Of a stretch of DNA of 64,000 nucleotides, positions 51,281-60,792 are shown in pieces. Source of the stretch: Hyphomicrobiales bacterium (GTDB lineage: Bacteria > Pseudomonadota > Alphaproteobacteria > Rhizobiales > Rhizobiaceae); NCBI GenBank assembly GCA_900473185.1, contig UCKU01000017.1, forward strand, positions 185,336 through 249,335. The letters are read 5' to 3'. The notes under the pieces were generated by a model, which saw only the letters and a program-made list of their open reading frames with translations, was not told where the DNA came from and did not search any database. The first letter of the stretch is position 1, and every line of letters starts with the position of its first letter. Both the position numbers and the translations under genes were made by a program.

Positions 51281-53800
51281 CTATACCGCCGGCTTGCCGG
51301 ATTTCATGCTGATGTCGCCCTCGTCCTCGCCACCGCTCTCCCGGCGCAGCCGGAAGATAATGAGAACGGGCGCTGCTATATAGATGGAGGAGAATGTTCC
51401 GAGCGCAACGCCGAAGAGCATGGTGAAAGTGAAGGAGCGGATGACGGCGCCGCCGAAAATATAGAGCGCAAGCAGCGCCAGCAGTGTCGTGGCCGCCGTC
51501 AGAATGGTGCGCGAGAGTGTCTGGTTGATTGCCGCATCGATCAGGATCGGCAGCGGCATCTTCCGATAGCGTTTCAGGTTTTCGCGCATGCGGTCGTAGA
51601 CGACAACGGTATCATTCAGCGAATAGCCGACGACGGTCAGAAGGGCTGCCACACTCGTCAGATTGAATTCCATGCCCGTCAGTACGAAGAGGCCGAGCAT
51701 GATGATGACATCGTGCAGCGTCGCAACAATTGCGCCGACCGCAAACTGCCATTCGAAGCGGATCCAGATATAGACGAGGATGGCGAATAGCGAAGCAAGG
51801 ATGCCGATCGTCGCCAGCATGGTCAGTTCGCCGGAGACGGCCGGGCCGACGACCTCGACGCGGCGGAAATCGTAGTCCTCGGCCAGTTCGCCACGAATGA
51901 ATGTTGCGACCGACTGTTCGGCATTTTCACCGCCATCCTGCGAGCCAACACGGATCAGGGCGTTGGTGGCATCGCCGATGCGCTCGACACGCACCGGTCC
52001 GAGGTTCAGTTCGTTGAGACGGGCGCTCAGATCGGCAATATCGGCATTGCCCTGCTTCGCCTTGACCTCGACCAGCGAACCGCCGGTAAAGTCGATACCG
52101 AGCTGCAGGCCCACTGTTGCGAAGGCGAGCATGGCGGCGATGCAAAGTGCTGCCGATGCCGTGAAGACATAGCGGCGAATGCCCATGAAGCGGATATTGG
52201 CATGCTCAAACAGGCTGGTCAGCGCGCCCTTCGGCAGATGGCGCGGATGGCGCCTTGCAAGCCAGGCAGCCACGAAGCCGCGCGTCAGCGTGAAAGCCGT
52301 CAGGATAGTCGTGAGGATGCCGACGGCCAGCGTCACGGCAAAGCCGCGGATGGATTCGCTGCCGACAAAGAACAGAATGACAGCGGCGATGAAGATCGTG
52401 ACGTTCGCATCGACGATGGTAGCAAAGGCACGCGAGAAGCCACGCTCGACCGCCTGGACGAAGGTGGTATGCGGCACCCTCTCCTCTTCGCGGATACGCT
52501 CATAGATCAGCACATTGGAATCCACGGCCATGCCGACGATCAGCACGAGGCCGGCAATGCCTGGAAGCGTCAATATCGCACCCGCAAGGCTCAGCACCGC
52601 GACGATCAGCACCAGATTGAAGGCCAGCGACACAACGGCGATGATGCCGAGCATGCGGTAGAGCGCGATCATCAGCGTTGCGACGAGTACGACAGCGACA
52701 ATGCCGGCAACAAGACCGGAGAAAACGGATTCCGAGCCGAAGACCGGGCTGACAGTGCGCTCTTCCACTGATGTCAGCGTCGCAGGCAGCGCGCCGGCCC
52801 GCAACATGACGGCCAGATCCTGAACGCCCTCTTCGGAGAAATTGGCTGATATCTCGCCGCTTCCATCGGTGATCGGCGCTTCGATGACAGGGTTCGCCAT
52901 GACTTGATCATCAAAGACAATGGCAAGATGTTTGCCCACATTGGCGGTCGTTGCCTGCGCCAGACGCTTTGCCGCCTCGGCATTCAGCCGGTAGACAATA
53001 GCGCTATCCTGCGTTTGCGGATCGGTCTTCGTATCGACTTCGGCAAAATCAGCGCCTGTCGCTATCGCCGTGCGATCGACGAGATAGGGAACCGGCGGAT
53101 CATCCAACGAATAAAGCACCTGCGATGTCGCGGGCCAGCGGCCGGCAAGCGCCTGCTGGCCAGTCATGCTCTCATCAATGAGGTGGAAGGAGAGTGCGGC
53201 GGGTTCGTTCAGCAGGTTCTTCAGCCGTTCGGCATCGACGGAGCCCAGAACCTGCACAGCGATACGATCGTCCCCGTCAGGACGAACAGTGAAATTCTCT
53301 TTGCCGAAACCGGCGATGCGGCGGGCGACAATATCGAGCGAGCGAGTCTGCGCAGCAACCGTGTCGGCATCGATCGCCTTGTCGGAGATCTGCAGCGTCA
53401 ACTGGCCGTCATTGCTCTGCTGGAGCGAGACATCGGCTGAGGTCAGTGATTTCAGAAGATCGGCTGCGGCCTGAAGCTGCGCCATATCGGTAACCTTGAC
53501 CGTCACCGTCTGCGCGGTTCCGGTAAGCCCCGTATAGCGGATACCGGCGCCGCGGAGCTTGTCACGAACGCTGGCGACCGTTGCCTCGAGCCGGGACCGG
53601 ATAATGTCGGAGCGTTCGAGGCGGAGTACGATATGGGAGCCGCCCTGCAGATCGAGACCGAGGGTGACGCGATCCTGCCGGATCCAGCCTGGCAAGGAGG
53701 AGAGCTGCGCCTGGCTCAGGAGATTGGGCGCAGCGACGATAAATGCGGCGATCGCGACCAACCAGATCAGAAGTATTTTCAAGCGGGAAAAATGGTGCAT
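51281..53800 (-). CDS. secDF: Fused protein translocase subunit SecDF
   Basis: An 839-residue fusion of SecD and SecF, the RND-like proton-driven partner of SecYEG. The SecD half has TM1, the periplasmic P1 domain (DRVTLGLDLQGGSHIVLRL) and TM2-6 (LVLIVGMAVDSNVLIYERIREE). The SecF half starts near residue 540 (RYVFTASAALCIAAM, GIDFTGGSLVEV) and ends with SLNDTVVVYDRMREN and a TM cluster. Twelve TM segments in total. yajC lies 43 bp upstream; NDUFAF3/6 homologues lie downstream. Confidence 0.97.
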   Translation of the reverse strand: MHHFSRLKILLIWLVAIAAFIVAAPNLLSQAQLSSLPGWIRQDRVTLGLDLQGGSHIVLRLERSDIIRSRLEATVASVRDKLRGAGIRYTGLTGTAQTVTVKVTDMAQLQAAADLLKSLTSADVSLQQSNDGQLTLQISDKAIDADTVAAQTRSLDIVARRIAGFGKENFTVRPDGDDRIAVQVLGSVDAERLKNLLNEPAALSFHLIDESMTGQQALAGRWPATSQVLYSLDDPPVPYLVDRTAIATGADFAEVDTKTDPQTQDSAIVYRLNAEAAKRLAQATTANVGKHLAIVFDDQVMANPVIEAPITDGSGEISANFSEEGVQDLAVMLRAGALPATLTSVEERTVSPVFGSESVFSGLVAGIVAVVLVATLMIALYRMLGIIAVVSLAFNLVLIVAVLSLAGAILTLPGIAGLVLIVGMAVDSNVLIYERIREEERVPHTTFVQAVERGFSRAFATIVDANVTIFIAAVILFFVGSESIRGFAVTLAVGILTTILTAFTLTRGFVAAWLARRHPRHLPKGALTSLFEHANIRFMGIRRYVFTASAALCIAAMLAFATVGLQLGIDFTGGSLVEVKAKQGNADIADLSARLNELNLGPVRVERIGDATNALIRVGSQDGGENAEQSVATFIRGELAEDYDFRRVEVVGPAVSGELTMLATIGILASLFAILVYIWIRFEWQFAVGAIVATLHDVIIMLGLFVLTGMEFNLTSVAALLTVVGYSLNDTVVVYDRMRENLKRYRKMPLPILIDAAINQTLSRTILTAATTLLALLALYIFGGAVIRSFTFTMLFGVALGTFSSIYIAAPVLIIFRLRRESGGEDEGDISMKSGKPAV

Positions 53801-53843
53801 TCTCTCGACTATCTTCCGATCCGGCGGGTGTTGCTATCGCATG

Positions 53844-54191
53844 TTATGCAGCGTCGGCCTTGACCGGCTCGCCCTTTACGCGGACTTCGGAAATGCCGGT
53901 GCGGACGATGCGCACACGCACGCCTTCGGCGATTTCGACTTCGACTTCCTTCTCGTCGACAACCTTCGTGACCTTGCCAACGAGGCCGCCACCGGTGACG
54001 ATCTGGTCGCCGCGACGGATCGCCTTCAAGGTCTCTTCGCGCTTCTTGGCCTGCGCGCGCTGCGGGCGGATGAGCAGGAAATACCAGACTACCATCAGCG
54101 GCACGAACAGGATGATCATTTCGAGGCCTGAGCCGCCGAAAGCACTCGTGGCGTCAGTTGCGCTCTGGGCAAATGCCGGGGTGATAAACAT
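53844..54191 (-). CDS. yajC: Preprotein translocase subunit YajC
   Basis: A 115-residue single-TM protein. The TM segment is LEMIILFVPLMVVWYFLLIRPQ with the family RPQRAQAKKREE after it, then the YajC domain KAIRRGDQIVTGGGLVGKVTKV. It associates with SecDF. It is the first gene of the yajC-secDF unit. Confidence 0.96.
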   Translation of the reverse strand: MFITPAFAQSATDATSAFGGSGLEMIILFVPLMVVWYFLLIRPQRAQAKKREETLKAIRRGDQIVTGGGLVGKVTKVVDEKEVEVEIAEGVRVRIVRTGISEVRVKGEPVKADAA

Positions 54192-54400
54192 GCTAAGCTC
54201 CTCAGGCTATGGGCGGCGGAACCCCGCCTCTCTTTTCAAGTCGCCGGACTATAGTTGCAGCCTTGATGAATGCAACAAAAACAGCCGGAAAGCGTACCGT
54301 TTCCGCTGCCTCATAACCTTTCCGCTGTGGAAAGGCCATGCTACCCGGCATCAAAAAAGCGAAAGCGGATTATCGCTGCAATCTATGAAGGAGGCACCCG

Positions 54401-55273
54401 ATGGCCGAAGAAATCAATAGCGTTCTGCTTCAGGAGTTGAAGAGGCTTACGGATGCGGTCGAACGGCTGGCGGGACCGGCGCCTGCTGCCAATGATTGGA
54501 ACGCCGCTGACTGTTTCGTCTGGTCCCCTGCCCGCCATTATCTGCAGCCCGTCAGGCGCCCAAATCGCGTGGCGCTGAAGCTCATCCGCGGCGTCGATCA
54601 TGTGCGCGACATCCTGCACGAAAACACCGTGCGTTTTGCCGAGGGCTATGCAGCCAACAACGTCCTGCTCTGGGGCGCGCGTGGCATGGGCAAGTCCTCG
54701 CTGGTCAAGGCCGTGCATGAAGATGTGCGCCGCGAGAGTAGCGTATCGCTGAAGCTCGTCGAAGTGCATCGCGAAGATATTGCCAGCCTGCCGACGCTCC
54801 TCGACCTCCTCAAGGATACGCCGCATCGCGTCATCGTCTTCTGCGACGACCTTTCCTTCGACCACGACGATACCGCCTATAAGTCGCTCAAGGCGGCGCT
54901 CGATGGCGGCGTGGAAGGGCGTCCGGACAATGTGCTGTTCTATGCCACGTCCAACCGGCGCCACCTGCTGCCGCGCCACATGATGGAGAACGAGCAGTCT
55001 ACGGCAATCAATCCGTCCGAAGCCGTCGAGGAGAAGGTGTCACTCTCCGACCGCTTCGGCCTTTGGCTCGGCTTCCATAAATGCAGCCAGGAAGATTATC
55101 TGACAATGATCGATGGCTACGCAGAGCACTTCAAGCTCGGCCTTGAGCGCGAGAAGATGCATGCCGAGGCGCTGGAATGGGCGACCACCCGCGGCGCCCG
55201 CTCCGGCCGCGTCGCCTGGCAATATATCCAGGACCTGGCCGGCCGCATGCGCATCCATCTCGACCGCGCCTAA
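54401..55273 (+). CDS. DUF815 AAA-type ATP-binding protein
   Basis: A 290-residue P-loop ATPase. Walker A GARGMGKS is at residues 92-99 and a Walker B-like stretch RVIVFCDDLSFD follows. The N-terminal 60 residues and the C-terminal helical domain match the DUF815 family, whose role is unknown. Its usual neighbours are the LysM/LytM and yajC genes seen here. A bidirectional terminator separates it from the convergent LysM gene. Confidence 0.9.
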   Translation: MAEEINSVLLQELKRLTDAVERLAGPAPAANDWNAADCFVWSPARHYLQPVRRPNRVALKLIRGVDHVRDILHENTVRFAEGYAANNVLLWGARGMGKSSLVKAVHEDVRRESSVSLKLVEVHREDIASLPTLLDLLKDTPHRVIVFCDDLSFDHDDTAYKSLKAALDGGVEGRPDNVLFYATSNRRHLLPRHMMENEQSTAINPSEAVEEKVSLSDRFGLWLGFHKCSQEDYLTMIDGYAEHFKLGLEREKMHAEALEWATTRGARSGRVAWQYIQDLAGRMRIHLDRA

Positions 55274-55316
55274 GCATTCCCGCTAAGCACCTTTGCGTAG
55301 CATATTGTAAAACGAC

Positions 55317-55343
55317 AAAAGCCCGGCTGCTGGCCGGGCTTTT
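55317..55343. terminator. Bidirectional terminator between DUF815 and the LysM gene
   Basis: AAAAGCCCGGC and GCCGGGCTTTT are perfect inverted repeats around five bases. T-runs occur on both strands, so it can serve both convergent genes. Confidence 0.9.
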
Positions 55344-55382
55344 GCACTTTCCTGAGACGCTCTACCTGCTCAGAAATGTCAG

Positions 55383-56996
55383 CTATTCAAGAAATGTCAT
55401 AGGGTTGACCGGGGACGCATCCTTGCGAACCTCGAAGTGAACCTGCGGCTGCTTGACGTTGCCGCTCATGCCCGACACCGCGACCGTCTGGCCGCGCTGG
55501 ATCTTCTGGCCCCGGGTAACGCTCAGCGTATCGGCATTGCCGTAGACGGTGACGGTGCCGTCGTCGTGACGGACCAGAACCGTGTTGCCGAGTTCCTTCA
55601 GGCCGTTACCGGCATAGATGACCACGCCGTTTTCAGCAGCCTTGATCGCAGTGCCCTGCGGAACCGAGATATCGATGCCATCATTGCGGCTGCCGTTGAC
55701 GTTGGCGCCATAGGCAGCAATCACCTGGCCGCGGACCGGCCAGCGATACTTGCCGATGCCGGTGGCTTCCGGAGCAGCAGCGCTGACATCGGACTTCTTC
55801 TCGACATCATCGACCGTCTGTGTCGCGGCAGGAGCCTTGTAAGGCGCCGGCTGTGCGGAAGCCGTCTGGACCGGGGCGGCGGCCGGCTGGGCAGGCTTGG
55901 CCTGCACGACCTTCTGCGCCGGGATGGAGGCCGTCTTGATCGTGTCGGCGGAAGTTCCGCCGTTCGGGATCTTCAGCTCCTGGCCGATGCGGATCGAGCT
56001 CGCCGACAGATTGTTGGCGGCCTTGATATCGTCGATGTTGGCGCCCGTCGCCTTGGCGATCTTGGCAAGCGAGTCACCCTGCTTGACCGTGTAGGTGCCC
56101 GTAGCACCATTCGGATTCTTGCCGCCTGCCGGAGGAACCTTGCCCGTCGGATCTAAGCTTGCGACAGTCTTGTCGCGAGCCGAATTGGCGCCCGGAACGA
56201 CAGCGACCTTCTGCTCCTGGCCCTTCGTTGGCTGCGGCAGGTCGCCGGGCTTGGAAAGATCGGCGGACTGGGCTGCAGCCTTGGCGGCATTGTTGCCGCC
56301 GTTGAAGGTCGGGATAAGGATCGCCTGGCCGGGCTGCGCCGCGGAAGCCGTCTTCAGATTGTTGACACGCAGGATTTCCTTTTCAGGAACGCCATAGCGG
56401 CGGGAAAGGACAGCGATGTTTTCACCCGGACGCAGCGTGACCGACGGCGCATTGGTCCCCGACCAGCCTGAAACCTTCGGCGTCGTGCCCGTCGTCAGCG
56501 CATCGGGAGCAACTCTCGGCGCATTCACGCCCGCCGGAGCGATGCGATCGGGCTTCGGAGCAGCCGGAAACGGCTGAGCAAGAGCAACGTCTCTTTCCCG
56601 CTGACGAGGAGAAACAGACCCTGCGCTCGGCGGCGCGAGTTCGGTGCGCTGAACGGAAACCGGTGCGGATGCCATCCGTGCGGCGGAGCCTGAGGTGGCG
56701 ACCGGATCATAGCTGGGGCGGCCCGGGTAGGGCTGGCTCATCGCATTGTTCTGAGCGTAGGACGGCTGCATGGCCGAACCACCAAGATCAGCGCGCGGCA
56801 CCGGGTCGCCCTGCGGCCCATTGAAACTCCTGCGCGGGATCGAATTCGTCGTCATCTGATCCTGCCCGGAGGAGGAAAACAGACTACCGAAACGTGTTAC
56901 ATCGGAGCTGCAGCCTGTTGCTGCACTCGCCAGTAAGGCGACGACCAGAAAATTGCCGGCCGATTTCCCGAACTTCGGCGAAAGACTGAAACGCAT
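55383..56996 (-). CDS. LysM and degenerate LytM (M23-like) lipoprotein, NlpD/DipM-like
   Basis: A 537-residue envelope protein. The signal ends in a lipobox (ASAATGC). Two LysM modules (about residues 195-240, LRPGENIAVLSRRYGV, and about 302-347, YTVKQGDSLAKIAKATGA) bind peptidoglycan. The C-terminal LytM/M23 domain keeps its fold but has lost catalytic residues: RNDGIDIS lacks the first zinc His, VTVYGNADTL replaces YAH, and PQVHFEVR replaces HLHFE. Such degenerate domains (EnvC, NlpD, DipM) activate amidases for daughter-cell separation. A GTG 12 bp upstream is an alternative start. Confidence 0.9.
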   Translation of the reverse strand: MRFSLSPKFGKSAGNFLVVALLASAATGCSSDVTRFGSLFSSSGQDQMTTNSIPRRSFNGPQGDPVPRADLGGSAMQPSYAQNNAMSQPYPGRPSYDPVATSGSAARMASAPVSVQRTELAPPSAGSVSPRQRERDVALAQPFPAAPKPDRIAPAGVNAPRVAPDALTTGTTPKVSGWSGTNAPSVTLRPGENIAVLSRRYGVPEKEILRVNNLKTASAAQPGQAILIPTFNGGNNAAKAAAQSADLSKPGDLPQPTKGQEQKVAVVPGANSARDKTVASLDPTGKVPPAGGKNPNGATGTYTVKQGDSLAKIAKATGANIDDIKAANNLSASSIRIGQELKIPNGGTSADTIKTASIPAQKVVQAKPAQPAAAPVQTASAQPAPYKAPAATQTVDDVEKKSDVSAAAPEATGIGKYRWPVRGQVIAAYGANVNGSRNDGIDISVPQGTAIKAAENGVVIYAGNGLKELGNTVLVRHDDGTVTVYGNADTLSVTRGQKIQRGQTVAVSGMSGNVKQPQVHFEVRKDASPVNPMTFLE

Positions 56997-57120
56997 GACT
57001 CGACCCACTTAGAACGCAACCATTTGTGAATCTATTAAAGCGCGTTAGTGTTACCATGCGGTTAAGGCGCTGGAATCAGTGCTATATTTTTGAGAACTTG
57101 ATAACCATAAGTTTGCGGGC

Positions 57121-57151
57121 GAAAAATCATAGCCCGCCGGGCTTTGCGGGC
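57121..57151 (-). terminator. Possible terminator of pcm
   Basis: GCCCGC and GCGGGC pair on the minus strand shortly after the pcm stop, followed by TATGATTTTTC. The T-run is displaced from the stem, so confidence is moderate. Confidence 0.5.
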
Positions 57152-57158
57152 AGCCGGT

Positions 57159-57812
57159 CTAAAGCTGTGAAGCAAGCCTTGGAACAATCGGCAAATAGGG
57201 AGCGTCGAAAAGCTCTTCCCGCTCGAAGCGGCTGCCGGTCTTTGTCAGCCGTACCATGCGGCATTCATTCTCGGAGATCATCAGCGGCGCAATCATGGAG
57301 CCGCCGGACACCAGCTGATCGGCATAGAAGCGCGGCATGGAATTGAAGGCAGCCGTAACGAGGATGCGGTCAAAAGTGCCCTCGCCCTGCATGCCGTTGC
57401 TGCCGTCGGCCTGACGGATGATGACGCTGCGCAGGCTGAGCGTTTCCATGCGGCGCTGAGCCGAAAGCGTCAGTGTCTTGTAGCGATCGACCGTCAGCAC
57501 GCGTTCCGCAATGCGACCGATGACCGCCGCGGTAAAGCCGCTGCCCGTGCCGATCTCGAGTACGCGCTGACCGGGGCGGACCTTCAGATGGTGCAAAAGA
57601 CGGACGGCGAAATCGACGCCCTCCAGAAAGGAGCCGCACTCTATCGGGATCGTGCGGCTGGAATAGGCGTTCTCGGTAAATTGCGGCGGGACGAAAAGCG
57701 AGCGCGGTGTCTGCTCGACAGCCGTCAGCAAATCGATGTCGGAAATGCCTTCCGCGCGCAATCTCAGGACCAGCGCTGCAAAGCCTTCCTTCTCGGCCAG
57801 TTTTGCCGTCAA
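57159..57812 (-). CDS. pcm: Protein-L-isoaspartate O-methyltransferase
   Basis: A 217-residue SAM-dependent methyltransferase that repairs isoaspartyl residues in aged proteins. The SAM motif I is VLEIGTGSGFTAAVIGRIAE; CGSFLEGVDFAVRLL is upstream, and DRILVTAAFNSMP is the acidic/post-motif region. Its start overlaps the surE stop by 4 bp (ATGA), and surE-pcm is a conserved pair with the cell-wall lipoprotein gene downstream. Confidence 0.94.
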   Translation of the reverse strand: MTAKLAEKEGFAALVLRLRAEGISDIDLLTAVEQTPRSLFVPPQFTENAYSSRTIPIECGSFLEGVDFAVRLLHHLKVRPGQRVLEIGTGSGFTAAVIGRIAERVLTVDRYKTLTLSAQRRMETLSLRSVIIRQADGSNGMQGEGTFDRILVTAAFNSMPRFYADQLVSGGSMIAPLMISENECRMVRLTKTGSRFEREELFDAPYLPIVPRLASQL

Positions 57813-58582
57813 CCCTTTACTCCGTGTCCGAGGGCCCGCGCCACGCGGTCCGTCACGGAATAATCGGTCAGATCAAGTTTCAAAGGTGTTACCGAAATCT
57901 TATTATGCTTGAGGGCGTGAATATCGCTGCCCTCGGTAAAGGCGCCGGCGCGTTCGCCGAATTTCAGCCAGTAATAGGGGAAGCCGCGACCATCCGTGCG
58001 CGCATCGACCTGCAGGTTGAAGGCAAGCTTGCCTTGCGCAGTCACTTCAACGCCCTCGACTTCATCAGGACGACAGTTCGGGAAATTGAGGTTCAGGAAG
58101 GTGCCTTCGGGAAGATCTACCGTCATCAGCTTTTCGAGCAGCGCCGGCGCGTGAGCCTCGCACACTTCCCAGGGCAGGATGCGGGCACCGTCATCATAGA
58201 TATATGCCTGACTGAGGGCGAAGGAGCGCACGCCCTGCATCGTTCCTTCGATCGCGCCGGCGATGGTGCCGGAATAGGTCACGTCGTCGGCAACGTTGGA
58301 GCCGGAGTTAACACCGGACAAGACGAGGTCCGGCTTGATATCCAGCACCTGCTTGATGCCCATGATGACGCAATCGGTCGGCGTGCCGCGCAACGCATAA
58401 TGCTTGTCGGAAATCTTCCGGAGCCGCAACGGCTCCGAAAGGCTGAGCGAATGCGCAAGGCCGCTCTGGTCGGTTTCGGGGGCGACGATCCAGACATCCT
58501 CAGAAAGCGTCCTTGCTATCCGTTCCAGCGCACCCAAGCCTTCCGCATGGATACCGTCGTCATTCGTCAGCAGGATGCGCAT
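57809..58582 (-). CDS. surE: 5'/3'-nucleotidase SurE
   Basis: A 257-residue SurE survival protein (nucleotidase/exopolyphosphatase). The N-terminal metal-binding motif ILLTNDDGIHAEGL (DD), the Asn/Ser region in SLSLSEPL, and SGVNSGSNVADDVTYSGTIAGAIEG are diagnostic. It lies 5 bp downstream of serS and overlaps pcm by 4 bp. Confidence 0.96.
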   Translation of the reverse strand: MRILLTNDDGIHAEGLGALERIARTLSEDVWIVAPETDQSGLAHSLSLSEPLRLRKISDKHYALRGTPTDCVIMGIKQVLDIKPDLVLSGVNSGSNVADDVTYSGTIAGAIEGTMQGVRSFALSQAYIYDDGARILPWEVCEAHAPALLEKLMTVDLPEGTFLNLNFPNCRPDEVEGVEVTAQGKLAFNLQVDARTDGRGFPYYWLKFGERAGAFTEGSDIHALKHNKISVTPLKLDLTDYSVTDRVARALGHGVKG

Positions 58583-58586
58583 TGTC

Positions 58587-59870
58587 TCAAGCCGCCCGTT
58601 CGATCTTAGTCAGACCGCCCATATAGGGCAGCAAAGCGTCCGGAATCGTGACGGAACCATCCTCGTTCAGATAATTTTCCAAGACCGCGATCAGGCAACG
58701 GCCAACCGCCGTGCCGGAGCCGTTCAGCGAGTGAACGAACTTCGTCGCCTTGTCGTCCTTGCCGCGATAGCGGGCGTTCATGCGCCGTGCCTGGAAATCG
58801 CCGCAGACGGAGCAGGACGAGATCTCGCGGAAAGTGTTCTGACCCGGCAGCCAGACTTCGAGGTCATAGGTCTTGCGCGAGCCGAAGCCCATGTCGCCGG
58901 TGCAGAGCGTCATGGTGCGGAAATGCAGGCCGAGGCGCTTCAACACTTCTTCGGCGCAGGCCGTCATGCGCTCATGTTCGGCAATCGAGCTCTCGGCGTC
59001 GGTAATCGAGACCAATTCGCACTTCCAGAACTGGTGCTGGCGCAGCATGCCGCGGGTATCGCGGCCGGCAGATCCCGCCTCCGAACGGAAGGACGGCGTG
59101 AGAGCGGTGAAGCGCAGCGGCAGCTTTTCCTGATCGAGGATTTCCTCGCGAACCAGGTTGGTCAGCGTCACTTCCGCAGTTGGGATAAGGTACCGGCCGT
59201 CCGTCGTCTTGAAGAGATCTTCCTCGAACTTCGGCAGGTTGCCGGTGCCGAACAGTGCCTCGCCCCGTACCATCAACGGCGAAGACACTTCGGTATAGCC
59301 GTGTTCGGTCGTGTGGAGGTCGATCATGAACTGACCGAGCGCGCGTTCCAGCTTGGCGAGCGGGCCGGTCAGCACCGTGAAGCGCGAACCGGAGAGCTTG
59401 GTGGCACGTTCGAAATCCATATAGCCGAGGGCTTCGCCAATTTCGAAATGCTCCTTCGGCGTGTGGTTCCAGCGCGGCCTTTCGCCGACGATACGGGTCA
59501 CGACATTGTCGTGCTCGTCCTTGCCGACAGGCACCTCATCGAGCGGCACGTTCGGGATGCGCGAAAGCTGGTCGTTGAGCTCGGTGGAAAGTGCACGCTC
59601 TTCCTCTTCGGCAGCCGGCAGCGTTTCCTTGATCTCGGCGACCTCGGCCTTCAGCTTGTCGGCAAGCTCGGCGTTCTTCTGCGCCATGGCAGCACCGATC
59701 TCCTTGGAGGCGGCGTTGCGGCGGGAGAGCAGATCCTGCGCCTTCTGCACGGCGGAGCGGCGCTTCTCGTCAAGGGCGATGAGAGATTGCGACAGAGGCT
59801 CCGCTCCGCGCTTTGCAAGGGCGGCATCGAGAGCCTCGGGATTCTCACGGATCCATTTGATATCGAGCAT
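58587..59870 (-). CDS. serS: Seryl-tRNA synthetase
   Basis: A 427-residue class II synthetase. The N-terminal coiled-coil arm (about residues 30-105) contacts tRNA-Ser. The catalytic core shows motif 2 (LRFTALTPSFRSEAGSAGRDTRGMLRQHQF) and motif 3 (NGSGTAVGRCLIAVLENY). The start MLDIKWIRENPEALD is the standard one; a longer in-frame ATG at 59939 is rejected. It follows tatC by about 95 bp and precedes surE. Confidence 0.97.
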   Translation of the reverse strand: MLDIKWIRENPEALDAALAKRGAEPLSQSLIALDEKRRSAVQKAQDLLSRRNAASKEIGAAMAQKNAELADKLKAEVAEIKETLPAAEEEERALSTELNDQLSRIPNVPLDEVPVGKDEHDNVVTRIVGERPRWNHTPKEHFEIGEALGYMDFERATKLSGSRFTVLTGPLAKLERALGQFMIDLHTTEHGYTEVSSPLMVRGEALFGTGNLPKFEEDLFKTTDGRYLIPTAEVTLTNLVREEILDQEKLPLRFTALTPSFRSEAGSAGRDTRGMLRQHQFWKCELVSITDAESSIAEHERMTACAEEVLKRLGLHFRTMTLCTGDMGFGSRKTYDLEVWLPGQNTFREISSCSVCGDFQARRMNARYRGKDDKATKFVHSLNGSGTAVGRCLIAVLENYLNEDGSVTIPDALLPYMGGLTKIERAA

Positions 59871-59964
59871 CGTCGTTCCAGATCGTTTCAACAGAAATGA
59901 ACCGGTCGGAGGAAACCCCGACCGGATGGGAAACGGCAAAACTCAGTGAAATGTCCTGATGCGC

Positions 59965-60792
59965 TCAGACGCTGTCCGTCTTGGCGACGTCAGAGGATTC
60001 GCTGGCCTCTTCAAGCGCCTGTTTGGAACGCTGACGCTCCACGAGTCGTGCCGCGTAGATGGAAATCTCGTAGAGAAGGATCGTCGGCAGCGCAAGGCCG
60101 ATCTGGGACATGGGGTCGGGCGGCGTCAGCACCGCCGCCACGACGAAGGCAAGCACGATTGCAAACTTGCGCTTTTCGGCGAGCCATTGCGACGTCAGAA
60201 GACCGACGCGGGCCAGAAGCGTGGTGATGACCGGCAGCTGGAAGACAAGGCCGAAGGAGAAGACCAGTGTCATGATGAGGCTCAGATATTCCGAGACCTT
60301 CGGCAGGAGCGAGATCGCCACTTCGTCATGGCCCGGTGCCTGCTGCATCGACAGGAAGAACCACATGACCATCGGTGTGAAGAAGAAATAGACCAGCGCG
60401 CCACCCATGAGGAACAGGATCGGCGATGCGATCAGGAACGGCAGGAAAGCCTGGCGTTCATTCTTGTAGAGGCCGGGAGCAACGAACTTGTAGATCTGCG
60501 CGGCGATGATCGGGAAGGCGATCACAAGGCCGCCGAACATGGCGACCTTGACCTGCGTGAAGAAAAACTCCTGCGGCGCCGTATAGATCAGCTGCGCCTT
60601 CTCGACATCGAGATGGGCCCAGCTGACAGCAAGCTTATAGGGATAGACGAGGTAATTGAAGATGTGCTTGGCGAAGATGAAGCACGCGATGAAGGCGATG
60701 AAGAAGGCGGCGATCGACCAGATCAGCCGCGTGCGCAGCTCCATCAGGTGCTCGATCAACGGCTGCGGCTTGTCTTGTGTATCACCGCTCAT
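59965..60792 (-). CDS. tatC: Twin-arginine translocase subunit TatC
   Basis: A 275-residue six-TM TatC that, with TatB, recognises twin-arginine signal peptides. The N-terminal PLIEHLMELRTRLIWSI and the conserved Glu/loop segments GLYKNERQAFLPF and FGLVFQLPVI are present. Its start overlaps the tatB stop by 4 bp. The last 25 residues form a charged tail. Confidence 0.97.
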   Translation of the reverse strand: MSGDTQDKPQPLIEHLMELRTRLIWSIAAFFIAFIACFIFAKHIFNYLVYPYKLAVSWAHLDVEKAQLIYTAPQEFFFTQVKVAMFGGLVIAFPIIAAQIYKFVAPGLYKNERQAFLPFLIASPILFLMGGALVYFFFTPMVMWFFLSMQQAPGHDEVAISLLPKVSEYLSLIMTLVFSFGLVFQLPVITTLLARVGLLTSQWLAEKRKFAIVLAFVVAAVLTPPDPMSQIGLALPTILLYEISIYAARLVERQRSKQALEEASESSDVAKTDSV

